Under the pieces are notes generated by a model. The model worked only from the letters and a program-made list of their open reading frames with translations. It did no database searches and was not told the DNA's origin. This document shows positions 8,982 through 16,773 of a stretch of DNA of 37,576 bases, piece by piece. How positions within the stretch are numbered: the stretch's first letter is position 1; each line of letters opens with the position of its first letter. The DNA comes from an uncultured Bacillota bacterium. Its GTDB lineage: Bacteria > Bacillota_I > Bacilli_A > RFN20 > CAG-826. A program made the position numbers and the translations under genes. The stretch covers positions 1 to 37,576 of the forward strand of contig CASFVT010000034.1 of NCBI GenBank assembly GCA_949298195.1, given 5' to 3'.

Positions 8982-9659
8982 ATGAGACTCTCCCCTCGGC
9001 TCGAAGCGCTCCTCAGCCTCCTCCCGCCGGGGGTTTTCCTTGCCGACGTCGGAAGCGACCACGCCTATTTCCCCGCCGAGGCCATCGCCCGGGGCATCGT
9101 CGAGAAAGCGGTGGCCATCGATGACAAAGAGGGTCCCTTCGCCCACATGGAGGCCACCAAGGAACGGTATGGACTCGATGGACGGCTCTTCACTAGGCTT
9201 GCCGACGGGCTCGACGGCCTCCTCCCGGGGGTCGACTGCCTCTCCCTCACCGGGATGGGGGGCCGCCTCATCCTCGATATCCTCACCCGGGGGAAGGACC
9301 TCCTCGCCTCCGTGAAGGCGATCCTCGTCGATGCCCATTCCGAGCGGTCCCTCCTCCAAGAGGGCCTCATCGGGCTCGGCTACCGCCCCGCGGAGGGGCA
9401 TTTCCTCTTCGACCGGGGAAGCCACTATTCCCTCGAACGCTGGGAAAAGGGGAAAATGGAGAGGACCCTCGCCCCCTTCGCGAAGCGCTTCGGCTATCTC
9501 CCTTCCCTGGAAAGGAGCCCGGACTTCCTCGCTTATCTAAAAAAGGAAGCCGTCAAGCGGGAAGCCCTTCTTGCAAAGGATGGACTAGACGGGGGAAGGA
9601 GGGCGACCCTCGAAGGGGAAAGGGAAATGATTGGGAGGTATCTCGATGAAAACCGCTGA
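8982..9659 (+). CDS. trmK: tRNA (adenine(22)-N1)-methyltransferase TrmK
   Basis: SAM-dependent methylation of A22 in the D-loop of some tRNAs, a Firmicutes/Mollicutes enzyme. The 225-aa product has the SAM motif A-D-V-G-S-D-H-A-Y (about 21-29) and the catalytic-site block G-M-G-G (about 91-94), followed by a helical C-terminal part. The ATG directly follows the rpoD stop, with an AAAGGAA site inside the rpoD end. It overlaps nif3 by 14 bp. This trmK-nif3 pair next to sigA is conserved in Bacilli. Confidence 0.93.
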   Translation: MRLSPRLEALLSLLPPGVFLADVGSDHAYFPAEAIARGIVEKAVAIDDKEGPFAHMEATKERYGLDGRLFTRLADGLDGLLPGVDCLSLTGMGGRLILDILTRGKDLLASVKAILVDAHSERSLLQEGLIGLGYRPAEGHFLFDRGSHYSLERWEKGKMERTLAPFAKRFGYLPSLERSPDFLAYLKKEAVKREALLAKDGLDGGRRATLEGEREMIGRYLDENR

Positions 9660-10413
9660 ACTGGTAAGACGACTATATTCGCTATTCCCCAAAGAGACGG
9701 CCGAAAGCTATGACCACGTCGGGATGATGATCGGCCCCAGGAAGGAAAATGTCGACAGGATAGCCCTCGCCCTCGATCTTGACCGCGAAAGCCTGAGGGC
9801 CGCCATCTCGGGCGGGGCCGACATGGTGATCACCCACCATCCGGTCTTCTTCGGCTCCCGGCGGGAAATCCTCCTGAATAATCCCGAACGCCTCGAGGTC
9901 TACGAGACCGCCCGCCATAACGGCATCATGGCCTATAGCTTCCATACCAACTTCGACGGCAAGTTCCCGGAGGGGATGAACGAGGCCCTCGCCCGGAAGC
10001 TCGGCCTCCTCGACATCCATCCCCTGGTGGGCGAGCCGATGATGATCGGTGGAAGGCTTGCCGAAAAGATGGCGGTAGGGGAATTCGCCAGCTTTGCCAA
10101 GAAAGCCCTCGGGGCCGCTTACGGGCTCCTTCTCCCTTACGGGGGAAAGGAAGTCGAGACGGTGGCCATCATCGGGGGCGGCGGCGCCTCGTATTGGCGG
10201 AGTGCCTACCTGGAAGGCTACGACATCTACATTTCCGGGGATGTCTCCCACCATGTCCGGCGCGATATCGCCCTCCAAGGGTTCAACTATCTCGATTTGC
10301 CACATGAAATCGAGAATATTTTCGTCGAACGCATGACTGAAATACTACTAAATATCAACCAAGGGCTTACTATTATACCCATTCTCCACGAACTGCAGCC
10401 GCTGGTGGTCTAG
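9646..10413 (+). CDS. Nif3/YqfO-like dinuclear metal protein
   Basis: Nif3 family (DUF34), a cytoplasmic metal-binding protein often annotated as GTP cyclohydrolase I type 2; its cellular role is unsettled. The 255-aa product has the N-terminal E-S-Y-D-H-V-G-M-M-I-G, metal-site histidines in I-T-H-H-P-V-F-F, the S-F-H-T-N-F-D block, and the C-terminal S-G-D-V-S-H-H with L-P-H-E-I-E-N-I-F-V. It lacks the long central insertion of Bacillus YqfO. ATG 9646 has a GGGAGG site 7 nt upstream. Its TAG stop forms one CTAG with the ispH stop on the other strand. Its last codons contain an 11-bp-repeat element. Confidence 0.9.
   Translation: MKTAELVRRLYSLFPKETAESYDHVGMMIGPRKENVDRIALALDLDRESLRAAISGGADMVITHHPVFFGSRREILLNNPERLEVYETARHNGIMAYSFHTNFDGKFPEGMNEALARKLGLLDIHPLVGEPMMIGGRLAEKMAVGEFASFAKKALGAAYGLLLPYGGKEVETVAIIGGGGASYWRSAYLEGYDIYISGDVSHHVRRDIALQGFNYLDLPHEIENIFVERMTEILLNINQGLTIIPILHELQPLVV
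10341..10373 (-). repeat. Tandem 11-bp element, copy 2 (3' of ispH, inside nif3 end)
   Basis: On the minus strand the units are ATAGTAAGCCC, TTGGTTGATAT and TTAGTAGTATT. The last unit is identical to one in copy 5. The element starts 37 bp after the ispH stop in its sense direction, but lies in the coding end of nif3. It is therefore the least certain member of the family. Confidence 0.4.
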
Positions 10414-11246
10414 ATTTCGCGGAGCCTTTCGGCCACCCCTTCGATTTCCTCTTCCGCGGTCGAGGCGGCCCCGATGACGGCCGCCTTTTTCCTTCTTGAC
10501 CAGCTTTCCGGCACTTCCTCGGGCCCGCTTATCAAATGCGACTCGATTTCCGGGTGGTGGCCCTTGGCCGTTCTCAAAAGGGAATCCGCGTTCCGGGAGG
10601 AAGAGGATCCGACGACGACGATGAGATCGAAATCGCCCGTGAGGCCCTTGATGGCTTCCTGGCGTTCAACCGTGGCCTTGCAAGGCCGGCCCCGGAGGAC
10701 GGCATCGGGGTATTTTCCCTTGATTCTCTCATATGATTTCCAGAAGCCGTCGAGCTCGACGGTCGTCTGGACATGGACCCGGGGGGCCGTTAGGCCGGCG
10801 GGCACTTCCTCTTTTCCCCCGGGAGGGTATAGGCGGGCTTTCCCCTTTGCGAAGGAGAGGGCGGCAAGGCTTTCCTCGTGGCCCTCGTGCCCGATGTAGA
10901 TGATGTCAACAACCCCCTCCCGGGCGATGGCTAGCTCATTGGCCAAGACGAAGGGGCAGGTGGCATCGATGAAGCGGAACCCCTTGGCCCGCAGGGCTTC
11001 CTCGAGGGCCGGGCAGTGCCCGTGGGCGGACAAGACAATCGGATAGGCCGGGTCGAGGTCCTCGAGAGGGCGGTTCCCGATTGCCTCGAGCCCCATTTCC
11101 GAAAGGCGTTCATTCACCTTTTCGTTATGGACGAGGGGGGAGAATAGATACGCCTTCCCGTTTTCCCTAGCGGCCCCAAGGGCCTTCTCGACCGCGGATT
11201 CGACCCCGAGGCAGAACCCGCCTTCTTTCAGGACGACGACTTCCAT
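10410..11246 (-). CDS. ispH: 4-hydroxy-3-methylbut-2-enyl diphosphate reductase
   Basis: Last step of the MEP pathway: an iron-sulfur enzyme that reduces HMBPP to IPP and DMAPP. The 278-aa product carries the three cluster cysteines Cys12 (G-F-C-L-G-V), Cys97 (A-T-C-P-F-V) and Cys189 (R-P-C-K-A-T). Active-site histidines are in L-V-H-N-E, S-A-H-G and G-H-E-G-H-E-E. The start at 11246 is chosen because it opens with M-E-V-V-V-L-K-E-G-G-F-C. The frame extends 12 codons upstream, but a CATAAT box ends 6 nt before this ATG, consistent with a leaderless mRNA. Dxs and IspG in the same window complete the pathway context. It converges on nif3 with the stops interlocked. Confidence 0.95.
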   Translation of the reverse strand: MEVVVLKEGGFCLGVESAVEKALGAARENGKAYLFSPLVHNEKVNERLSEMGLEAIGNRPLEDLDPAYPIVLSAHGHCPALEEALRAKGFRFIDATCPFVLANELAIAREGVVDIIYIGHEGHEESLAALSFAKGKARLYPPGGKEEVPAGLTAPRVHVQTTVELDGFWKSYERIKGKYPDAVLRGRPCKATVERQEAIKGLTGDFDLIVVVGSSSSRNADSLLRTAKGHHPEIESHLISGPEEVPESWSRRKKAAVIGAASTAEEEIEGVAERLREI

Positions 11247-11252
11247 GGCTAG

Positions 11253-11258
11253 ATTATG
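11253..11258 (-). promoter_or_regulatory. Possible leaderless -10 box of ispH
   Basis: CATAAT on the minus strand, 6 nt before the ispH ATG, with no ribosome-binding site between. No clear -35 box was found. Confidence 0.4.
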
Positions 11259-11319
11259 CCCTGCCTCCGCCCCCGAGGCCATCCCCGGGCTTTCCTTCCG
11301 GGGGACGGGCGATTTGGGC

Positions 11320-11325
11320 TATACT
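11320..11325 (+). promoter_or_regulatory. -10 box of the helicase-nfo operon
   Basis: TATACT ends 10 nt before the helicase ATG (11336), implying a leader of about 3-4 nt and no Shine-Dalgarno. The -35 region is weak. Confidence 0.4.
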
Positions 11326-11335
11326 TCCGGTAATC

Positions 11336-12688
11336 ATGAGTTTCTCCCGTTTCAACCTTTCTAGGCGCCTCGTCGAGGCCCTCGCCGGGCTCGGCTACCT
11401 CGAGCCCAGCCCCATCCAGGACAAGGTCATCCCTTCCGCCCTCCGGGGAAAGTCCCTCCTCGTCCAAGCCCCGACCGGGAGCGGCAAGACGCATTCCTTC
11501 CTCATCCCCATCGTCGAGAAATGCGATTTCTCCCTCCCCCGGCCCCAGGCCGTCGTCGTTGCCCCCTCCCGGGAATTGGCCCGGCAAAGTTACGAATTCG
11601 CCCGGGCCTTCGTCCGCTATTTCCCTTCGTTCCGGGTACGGTTGTTCTCCTCGGAAAGCGAGGTCAGCCAAAACGAGGAAGGGCGTTCCCTCCCGCCCCA
11701 GCTGATCGTCGGGACCCCTGGCCGCCTCGTCGATTTATTGGTCAAACGGGACGATTATCCCCTCAACAACGTGAAGACCCTGGTCCTCGATGAGGCCGAC
11801 ATGCTCCTCGAGGAAGGCTACGTGGAAGAGATCAAATCCCTCGCCGAGCGGCTCAAGGCCCCGCAGGCCCTCGTCTTCTCGGCCACCCTCAAGCCACATC
11901 TGATTGCCGCCCTCAAGAAGGATTTCCCCGGCCTCGACTTCGAGGGGAACGAACAGGTGACCCCCGGGGAGCTCCATCACCACCTCCTCGACATCAAGCA
12001 CGTCGGGAAGGCCAGGGCCCTCGTGAATTTCCTGAAGGCCCGGAAACCGTATCTTTGCCTCGCCTTCTCCTCGAAGAAGGAGGGGATGAAACCGGTTGCC
12101 GAGCTCCTTAGAAACGAAGGCATCGACTACGTCTACTTCTCCGGGGCCCTTTCCGAGCGCGACCGGAAGAAGGCCATCCGGGAAATCAGGAGCGGCCGCC
12201 ATGCCCTCGTCTTGGCCTCCGACCTCCTGGCCCGGGGCATCGACCTCCCCGGCGTGAGCGACGTCGTCTCCCTCGACATCCCCGCGGAAACGGCCTTCTA
12301 CTTCCACCGGGCCGGGCGGGCCGCCCGCTTCGGGGAAGAGGGCGATTCCTGGGCTTTCTACAATAGCGACACCGTCTCCGATGCGAGGCGGCTCCTGCTC
12401 GAGGAAGCGGGCTTCGACTACTACGTCCTCAAAGGCGAGGCCCTCCTGAAGGACCCGACGAGCCTCGTGAAGAAGGAGAGGGGAGCCAAGAAGAAGGAAC
12501 TTCCGGCCGAGGAAATCAAGGAAATAAAAATCGCCAAGGCATTGAGCAGGAAAAAGCACGTCGAGCCGATGCACAAGAAGAAGACCCAGTTCGCCATCGA
12601 GAAGGTCAAGCGGAAATACCGGCGGGCGGCCATCAAGAAGAAGGTGCGGGAGGCCATCAACGCCTCCTACAAGAAGGGGAAGCGGTGA
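11336..12688 (+). CDS. DEAD-box RNA helicase
   Basis: ATP-dependent RNA helicase, probably for ribosome assembly or mRNA turnover. The 450-aa product has a Q-motif (P-S-P-I-Q), motif I A-P-T-G-S-G-K-T (45-52), G-T-P-G-R (127-131), D-E-A-D (152-155), S-A-T, and motif VI as H-R-A-G-R-A-A-R instead of the usual H-R-I-G-R-T-G-R. The last 75 residues are very lysine-rich and lack a DbpA-type RNA-binding domain, resembling CshB-like proteins of Firmicutes. The stop overlaps the nfo start as GTGA, so the two are translationally coupled. I cannot assign a specific cshA/cshB name. Confidence 0.92.
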   Translation: MSFSRFNLSRRLVEALAGLGYLEPSPIQDKVIPSALRGKSLLVQAPTGSGKTHSFLIPIVEKCDFSLPRPQAVVVAPSRELARQSYEFARAFVRYFPSFRVRLFSSESEVSQNEEGRSLPPQLIVGTPGRLVDLLVKRDDYPLNNVKTLVLDEADMLLEEGYVEEIKSLAERLKAPQALVFSATLKPHLIAALKKDFPGLDFEGNEQVTPGELHHHLLDIKHVGKARALVNFLKARKPYLCLAFSSKKEGMKPVAELLRNEGIDYVYFSGALSERDRKKAIREIRSGRHALVLASDLLARGIDLPGVSDVVSLDIPAETAFYFHRAGRAARFGEEGDSWAFYNSDTVSDARRLLLEEAGFDYYVLKGEALLKDPTSLVKKERGAKKKELPAEEIKEIKIAKALSRKKHVEPMHKKKTQFAIEKVKRKYRRAAIKKKVREAINASYKKGKR

Positions 12689-13605
12689 CCCTCCTCGGGA
12701 GCCACATTTCCCTCAAGGCCCCTTCTTATTTCAAAGGGGCCGCGGAAGAGGCCGTCCGTTTCGGGGAAACATCGTTCATGTTCTACACCGGGGCTCCCCA
12801 GAACAGCTTCCGGGTCGGCCTTGAAAAAATGGGCATCCCGGAAGGCAAGCGCTTCCTCCTTGCCCACGGAATCGACCCGGCTCTCCTCGTCGTCCACGCC
12901 CCATACATCATCAACCTCGCCAACCGTTCCGACCCCGGGAAGCTCAGGGCAATGGAGGAATTCGTCCGCCTGGAAATCCAGCGGACCGCGGAGTTCGGGG
13001 CCAAGGTGCTCGTCCTTCACCCCGGTTCCCGCGTCGGGCAGGACGAGGAGACGGCCTTTTCAAGACTCCTGACTTCCCTCGAGGAAACCCTCGGCGATTA
13101 CCGGGGGCCGGTGCGAATCGCCCTAGAGACGATGGCCGGGAAAGGGAGCGAGATGGGTTCTTCCCTCGAGGAGCTGGCCAAGATCCGTTCTTCCTTTTCC
13201 CGCCCTGAGCTCCTCGGCTTCTGCCTCGACACCTGCCACCTCAACGATGCCGGTTACGACGTCACCGACGTCGACGGCCTCCTCGAGGAGGTCGATCACT
13301 TCCTCGGAATCGAAAACGTCCTCGTCATCCATCTAAACGACAGCCTCAACCCCCGGGGTACGAGGAAAGACCGCCACGCGAACCTCGGCTATGGGACCAT
13401 CGGCTTCAGTGCCCTCCGCAGGTTCTGCTTCCACCCCTTCCTTGAAAGGATACCGAAGATCCTCGAGACTCCCTACGTGAACGGCCTCCCGCCGTACAAA
13501 AAGGAAATCGCGATGCTCCTAAGCGGTATCTATGAGGAAAACTGGAAGGAGAGCCTTCTCCCCCTTGATCAAGGCTCCCCGATGGCGGCGACGAGTTCCT
13601 CGTAG
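12685..13605 (+). CDS. nfo: Endonuclease IV (AP endonuclease)
   Basis: Zinc-dependent cleavage 5' of abasic sites in base-excision repair. The 306-aa TIM-barrel protein begins L-L-G-S-H-I-S-L. It has F-M-F-Y-T-G-A-P-Q-N, the metal motifs V-H-A-P-Y-I-I-N, L-H-P-G-S, A-L-E-T-M-A-G-K-G, C-L-D-T-C-H, and H-L-N-D-S with the final L-E-T-P. The GTG start overlaps the helicase stop. The C-terminus is about 20 residues longer than needed, and the stop lies 37 bp inside the convergent ispG gene, an unusual tail-to-tail overlap. The helicase-nfo pairing also occurs in other Firmicutes. Confidence 0.95.
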   Translation: MTLLGSHISLKAPSYFKGAAEEAVRFGETSFMFYTGAPQNSFRVGLEKMGIPEGKRFLLAHGIDPALLVVHAPYIINLANRSDPGKLRAMEEFVRLEIQRTAEFGAKVLVLHPGSRVGQDEETAFSRLLTSLEETLGDYRGPVRIALETMAGKGSEMGSSLEELAKIRSSFSRPELLGFCLDTCHLNDAGYDVTDVDGLLEEVDHFLGIENVLVIHLNDSLNPRGTRKDRHANLGYGTIGFSALRRFCFHPFLERIPKILETPYVNGLPPYKKEIAMLLSGIYEENWKESLLPLDQGSPMAATSSS

Positions 13606-14603
13606 GCCTTTTCCTCGGGGACGGTCTTGATGACCCTCCCCTTCTTGAAAAGGGCGTAGACCCCCTTCCCCCCGGCCAGCCCGACATCGGCATCCTTGGC
13701 CTCCCCGGGTCCGTTGACGATGCAGCCCATGACGGCGACTTTTTTCCTTATGTGGTTCTCCTCGAGGTAGGCCTGGACCTTCTTGGCGAGCGGCATGAGC
13801 TCGACCGCGGTCCGCCCGCACGTCGGGCAGGAGACGAAGAAGGGCCAATCGGAGTCGAGTTCGAGGTCCCTCAAGAGCCTTCGGGCGGCCTTCACTTCCT
13901 CGAGGGGCGGCTCGCTCATCGAGAGGCGGATGGTATCCCCGATGCCATCGAGGAGCAAGGGAGCGAGGGTGGCGGCCGAGCGGATGAGGCTCACTTCGGA
14001 AGGCCCGGCCTCGGTCGCCCCGAGGTGGAGGGGGTAGGGGAAGCGCTCGGCGGCGAGGCGGTTGGCCTCGATGCTCACGAGGGGCGAGGAGCTCTTGAGG
14101 GAGATGACGATGTCGAAGAAACCCTCCTTTTCGAGGAGGCGGGCATGTTCCTCGGCCTTTTCGACCATCTCGAGGGCGGTCGGTTCCCGGTCTACGAAAA
14201 GCGAGCCCCCGTTGATTCCGATCCGGATGGGCAGCCGTCTTTTTCTACAGGCCTCGACGACCAGCTTGATACGGTCGGCGCCCCCGATGTTCCCGGGGTT
14301 GATGCGGATGGCCGCGGCCCCGTTTGCGGCCGCGAGGAGGGCGAGGCGGTAATCGAAGTGGATGTCGGCGACGATGGGGACGGGGCTTCGGGAGGTGAGT
14401 TCCGAAAGGCTCCTCCCGTCCTCTTCGTCGAGGACGGAAACCCGCATGAGGCCGAGGCCGAAGGGGACGGCCGCGTTTATCTCGGCAAGCACCTCGTCGA
14501 CCCGGCTCGTCTTGACCGCGGCCATCGATTGGACAACGACGCGTTCCTGTCCCCCGATCTGGACGGGGCCGACCCACACGGGACGGGTGTCTTTCCTTTT
14601 CAT
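13569..14603 (-). CDS. ispG: (E)-4-hydroxy-3-methylbut-2-enyl-diphosphate synthase
   Basis: Penultimate MEP-pathway step: a [4Fe-4S] enzyme converting MEcPP to HMBPP. The 344-aa bacterial-type product has the N-terminal V-V-V-Q-S-M, D-I-H-F-D-Y, I-R-I-N-P-G-N-I-G, and cluster ligands Cys259 and Cys262 (S-C-P-T-C-G-R), Cys294 (M-G-C-I-V-N-G-P-G-E) and Glu301. The start at 14603 follows an AAGG a few bases upstream, with a TAGGAT box just before it. It stands alone on the minus strand between nfo and rpmG, and overlaps the end of nfo by 37 bp. Confidence 0.96.
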   Translation of the reverse strand: MKRKDTRPVWVGPVQIGGQERVVVQSMAAVKTSRVDEVLAEINAAVPFGLGLMRVSVLDEEDGRSLSELTSRSPVPIVADIHFDYRLALLAAANGAAAIRINPGNIGGADRIKLVVEACRKRRLPIRIGINGGSLFVDREPTALEMVEKAEEHARLLEKEGFFDIVISLKSSSPLVSIEANRLAAERFPYPLHLGATEAGPSEVSLIRSAATLAPLLLDGIGDTIRLSMSEPPLEEVKAARRLLRDLELDSDWPFFVSCPTCGRTAVELMPLAKKVQAYLEENHIRKKVAVMGCIVNGPGEAKDADVGLAGGKGVYALFKKGRVIKTVPEEKAYEELVAAIGEP

Positions 14604-14667
14604 GCCCTTATCCTAGTGAAGAGCGGCCCGCTTGGGAAGTGAAGGCGGAAGAGCGCGAAGAAGGGGC

Positions 14668-14697
14668 TTACATCTTGGGCGTGGGTTATGCTATCAT
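14668..14697 (+). promoter_or_regulatory. rpmG promoter, extended -10
   Basis: TTACAT (14668-14673), an 18-bp spacer and TATCAT (14692-14697), with TG one base before the -10 box (extended -10 type). Confidence 0.6.
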
Positions 14698-14734
14698 CAC
14701 TCTCGCGAAAAAAAAGAAGGTTTGGTGAGAAAAC

Positions 14735-14902
14735 ATGGCGAACAACAAGGCTAATCGGATCAACGTGACCCTCAAGTGCACCGAGTGCGGCGAGCACAAC
14801 TACATCACGACCCGGAACAAGAAGAACACCCCGGAAAAGCTCGAGCTCCGCAAGTACTGCAAGGTCTGCAAGAAGGAAACGGTCCACAAGGAAGCCAAGT
14901 AG
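14735..14902 (+). CDS. rpmG: Ribosomal protein bL33
   Basis: Large-subunit ribosomal protein of 55 aa. It reads [19 protein letters not shown] and keeps both zinc pairs, C-T-E-C and C-K-V-C, so it is the zinc-binding (C+) form. It ends [10 protein letters not shown] as usual for the family. A GGTGAG site precedes the ATG. A terminator follows 2 nt after the stop. Confidence 0.95.
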   Translation: MANNKANRINVTLKCTECGEHNYITTRNKKNTPEKLELRKYCKVCKKETVHKEAK

Positions 14903-14904
14903 GA

Positions 14905-14925
14905 GGAGCCGGACGGCTCCTTTTT
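14905..14925 (+). terminator. Terminator or attenuator between rpmG and the hydrolase gene
   Basis: GGAGCC-GGAC-GGCTCC stem-loop and TTTTT. The T-run ends only 6 nt before the ATG of the next gene, and the stem absorbs part of the AGGAGG stretch at 14901-14906. It may thus act both as terminator and as a control of downstream expression. Confidence 0.75.
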
Positions 14926-14931
14926 CATAAC

Positions 14932-15636
14932 ATGAAGATCGTACCCCTTTCCTCGGGTGGGCTCTCCGCGAACGCCTATCTCCTCGTAAACGGGGACAAA
15001 TCCCTCCTCATCGATGCCGGGATGGAGAATCCGCCGGTCATCGGCCCCTATTTGAAGGACAACGGTCTCACCCTCCTCGCCATCCTCCTCACCCACGGCC
15101 ATTTCGACCACATCGCGGGTCTGCGGAGCCTTTTCCCCGGGTGCCCGGTCTACATCCATCCTCGTGACCGGGAGGCCCTTTTCTCCCCGCGCCTCAACGG
15201 TTCCCGGAGTTTTGGATGTCCCTTCGCTTTCGAGGAGGGGGAAATCGACCCGCTTCCTTACCCCGGGGACGGAAAGCTCCTCATTCCGCCGTTTTCCCGT
15301 ATCGAGGTCATCCATACCCCCTTCCATACCTCCGGTAGCGTCCTTCTCTATTTCCCGAAGGAAGGGGCCCTCTTCAGCGGGGACACCCTCTTCGTCGACG
15401 GGATCGGGAGATACGACCTCCCCGGTTCGGAGCCGGAAAAGGTGCTTGATTCGCTTCTGAAGATCCTCGATCTACCCGACAAGGCGCATATCTACCCCGG
15501 CCACGGTCCCGGCGGCCTCCTCGGGGAGGAGAAGCGGAACAATCCCTACCTGGCGAAAGCCAAGGCGGCGGCTAGTACGGCGGCAAATGATGTGAAAGAA
15601 AACCGCCAGGCAAGGGAAAAGCGCCTTGTTCCATGA
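14932..15636 (+). CDS. MBL-fold metallo-hydrolase (glyoxalase II-like)
   Basis: Small metallo-beta-lactamase-fold hydrolase of 234 aa, similar to YqgX/glyoxalase II-like proteins. It has a dinuclear metal site T-H-G-H-F-D-H (about 58-64), H-T-P-F-H-T-S-G-S (about 128-136; Phe instead of the usual Gly), F-S-G-D-T-L-F and Y-P-G-H-G-P. The substrate is unknown; thioester or lactoyl-glutathione-like substrates are typical. The start at 14932 gives the expected N-terminus M-K-I-V-P-L-S-S-G-G-L-S-A-N-A-Y. The upstream in-frame extension reads through rpmG out of frame and is rejected. No free ribosome-binding site precedes it, only the terminator hairpin. The C-terminus carries about 20 extra basic residues. 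Confidence 0.88.
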   Translation: MKIVPLSSGGLSANAYLLVNGDKSLLIDAGMENPPVIGPYLKDNGLTLLAILLTHGHFDHIAGLRSLFPGCPVYIHPRDREALFSPRLNGSRSFGCPFAFEEGEIDPLPYPGDGKLLIPPFSRIEVIHTPFHTSGSVLLYFPKEGALFSGDTLFVDGIGRYDLPGSEPEKVLDSLLKILDLPDKAHIYPGHGPGGLLGEEKRNNPYLAKAKAAASTAANDVKENRQAREKRLVP

Positions 15637-16155
15637 TGTCCCTGTGCAGGAAAGAAGACATAAACCGCATGAAGGATGCACCGCGGGAACCGTGCGGGAA
15701 GCGCGGCCCTTTCGCGGAACCCCCGCGTCGATCCCGGTCAGGAACGTCTTGTCCCCCGAGTTCGTTCCTTCCCCCGGCCCGGTCGAGGATGGTGTGGCCT
15801 GCGAATGTTCCATCTGGAAGCCTAACATGGCCAGTTCCACGGACCATTCTGAGGTGGTCAGCCTCCGCGGGGATACCCATCGCGGCATCGAACGGGAAGA
15901 CGCGACATCCCTCAAACGCGTCATTAGTAGCGCCTCGCGAATGTCACCTCGAAGCCGCTGGCAATCGCCGTCCTCTTCCTCATGCCGACGTTCCTGTGCC
16001 TCGCCGGGTCAATCGGGGTTTCGCCTCCCACGGTCAGCTTTGCTAGAATCTGCCTGGCCTCTCCTTTGCCTCTTCTTTGCGTTGACGGAACAATGATGGG
16101 GCCTTTTTGGGCAGTTGCCTACTTCCTTGCAATGCGACCAGGTGGCGGCTAGGGC
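15637..16155. other. 519-bp gap without a convincing gene
   Basis: Between the hydrolase gene and the efp promoter. The longest frames (for example minus 15572-15880 and plus 15626-16096) resemble no family I know, and their starts lack ribosome-binding sites. On the minus strand a short stretch ending near 15922 reads rather naturally (L-T-V-G-G-E-T-P-I-D-P-A-R-H-R-N-V-G) and is then closed by TAA-TGA, which could be a decayed gene remnant. No tRNA, rRNA or known riboswitch was recognised. Composition is as GC-rich as coding sequence, unlike other gaps. Confidence 0.35.
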
Positions 16156-16184
16156 TGGATAAGGGGGGAAAAGAAGCATACAAT
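16156..16184 (+). promoter_or_regulatory. efp promoter
   Basis: TGGATA (16156-16161), a 17-bp spacer and TACAAT (16179-16184). The leader of about 22 nt contains the AAAAGGAG ribosome-binding site of efp. Confidence 0.55.
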
Positions 16185-16212
16185 CCCTAAGGATTGAAAA
16201 GGAGCAGACACA

Positions 16213-16770
16213 ATGAACGTAACTGAACTACGGCCTGGCAATTACTTCGAGGACGAAGGCATCCTCTACCAGTGCCTCGACATCCTCCTCAACAAGACGG
16301 CCATGCGGAAGATGGTCGCCAAGGTGAAGGTCAGGAACGTCCGGAGCGGGGCAATCACCGAGCTTTCCCGGAACTCCGGCTACAACGTCGAACCGGTGGT
16401 CGTCACCAAAAGGACGATGCAATACCTCTACGACGACGGGGTTTCCCTCGTTTTCATGGATCCCAATAGCTATGAGCAGGTCGAGCTCCCGAAGGCGGGG
16501 ATGGACGACGTCATCAAATACCTCGCCCCGAACGGGGAGGTGAGCGTCTCCTTCTACGACGAGGAAATCCTCGGGGTCGACCTCCCGAGCAAGGTGGCCC
16601 TCACTGTCACCGAGACCGAGCCGGGCACCCGCGGGGACACCGTGACCAACGGCGGCAGCAAAGACGCGACCCTCGAGACGGGCCTCGTCATCCGCGTGCC
16701 CCTCTTCATCAACGTCGGGGAGAAGGTCCTCGTCGACACGACGACCGGCAAATACGACAAGAGGGCCTAA
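16213..16770 (+). CDS. efp: Elongation factor P
   Basis: Relieves ribosome stalling at consecutive prolines by binding next to the P-site. The 185-aa product has the KOW-like N-terminal domain (L-R-P-G-N-Y-F-E), a central OB domain, and a C-terminal OB domain with T-V-T-E-T-E-P-G-T-R-G-D-T, the EF-P signature region. The tip loop that normally reads P-G-K-G or P-G-R-G is replaced by L-N-K-T-A-M-R-K-M (residues 26-34), so the usual modifiable residue is not in its normal context. A strong AAAAGGAG site lies 9 nt before the ATG. yneF follows 3 nt after the stop. Confidence 0.95.
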   Translation: MNVTELRPGNYFEDEGILYQCLDILLNKTAMRKMVAKVKVRNVRSGAITELSRNSGYNVEPVVVTKRTMQYLYDDGVSLVFMDPNSYEQVELPKAGMDDVIKYLAPNGEVSVSFYDEEILGVDLPSKVALTVTETEPGTRGDTVTNGGSKDATLETGLVIRVPLFINVGEKVLVDTTTGKYDKRA

Positions 16771-16773
16771 GCG

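Noticed and set aside
14776-14931. N-terminal extension of the metallo-hydrolase frame
   Set aside because: It reads through rpmG in another frame and crosses a terminator. The protein beginning at 14932 matches the family start.
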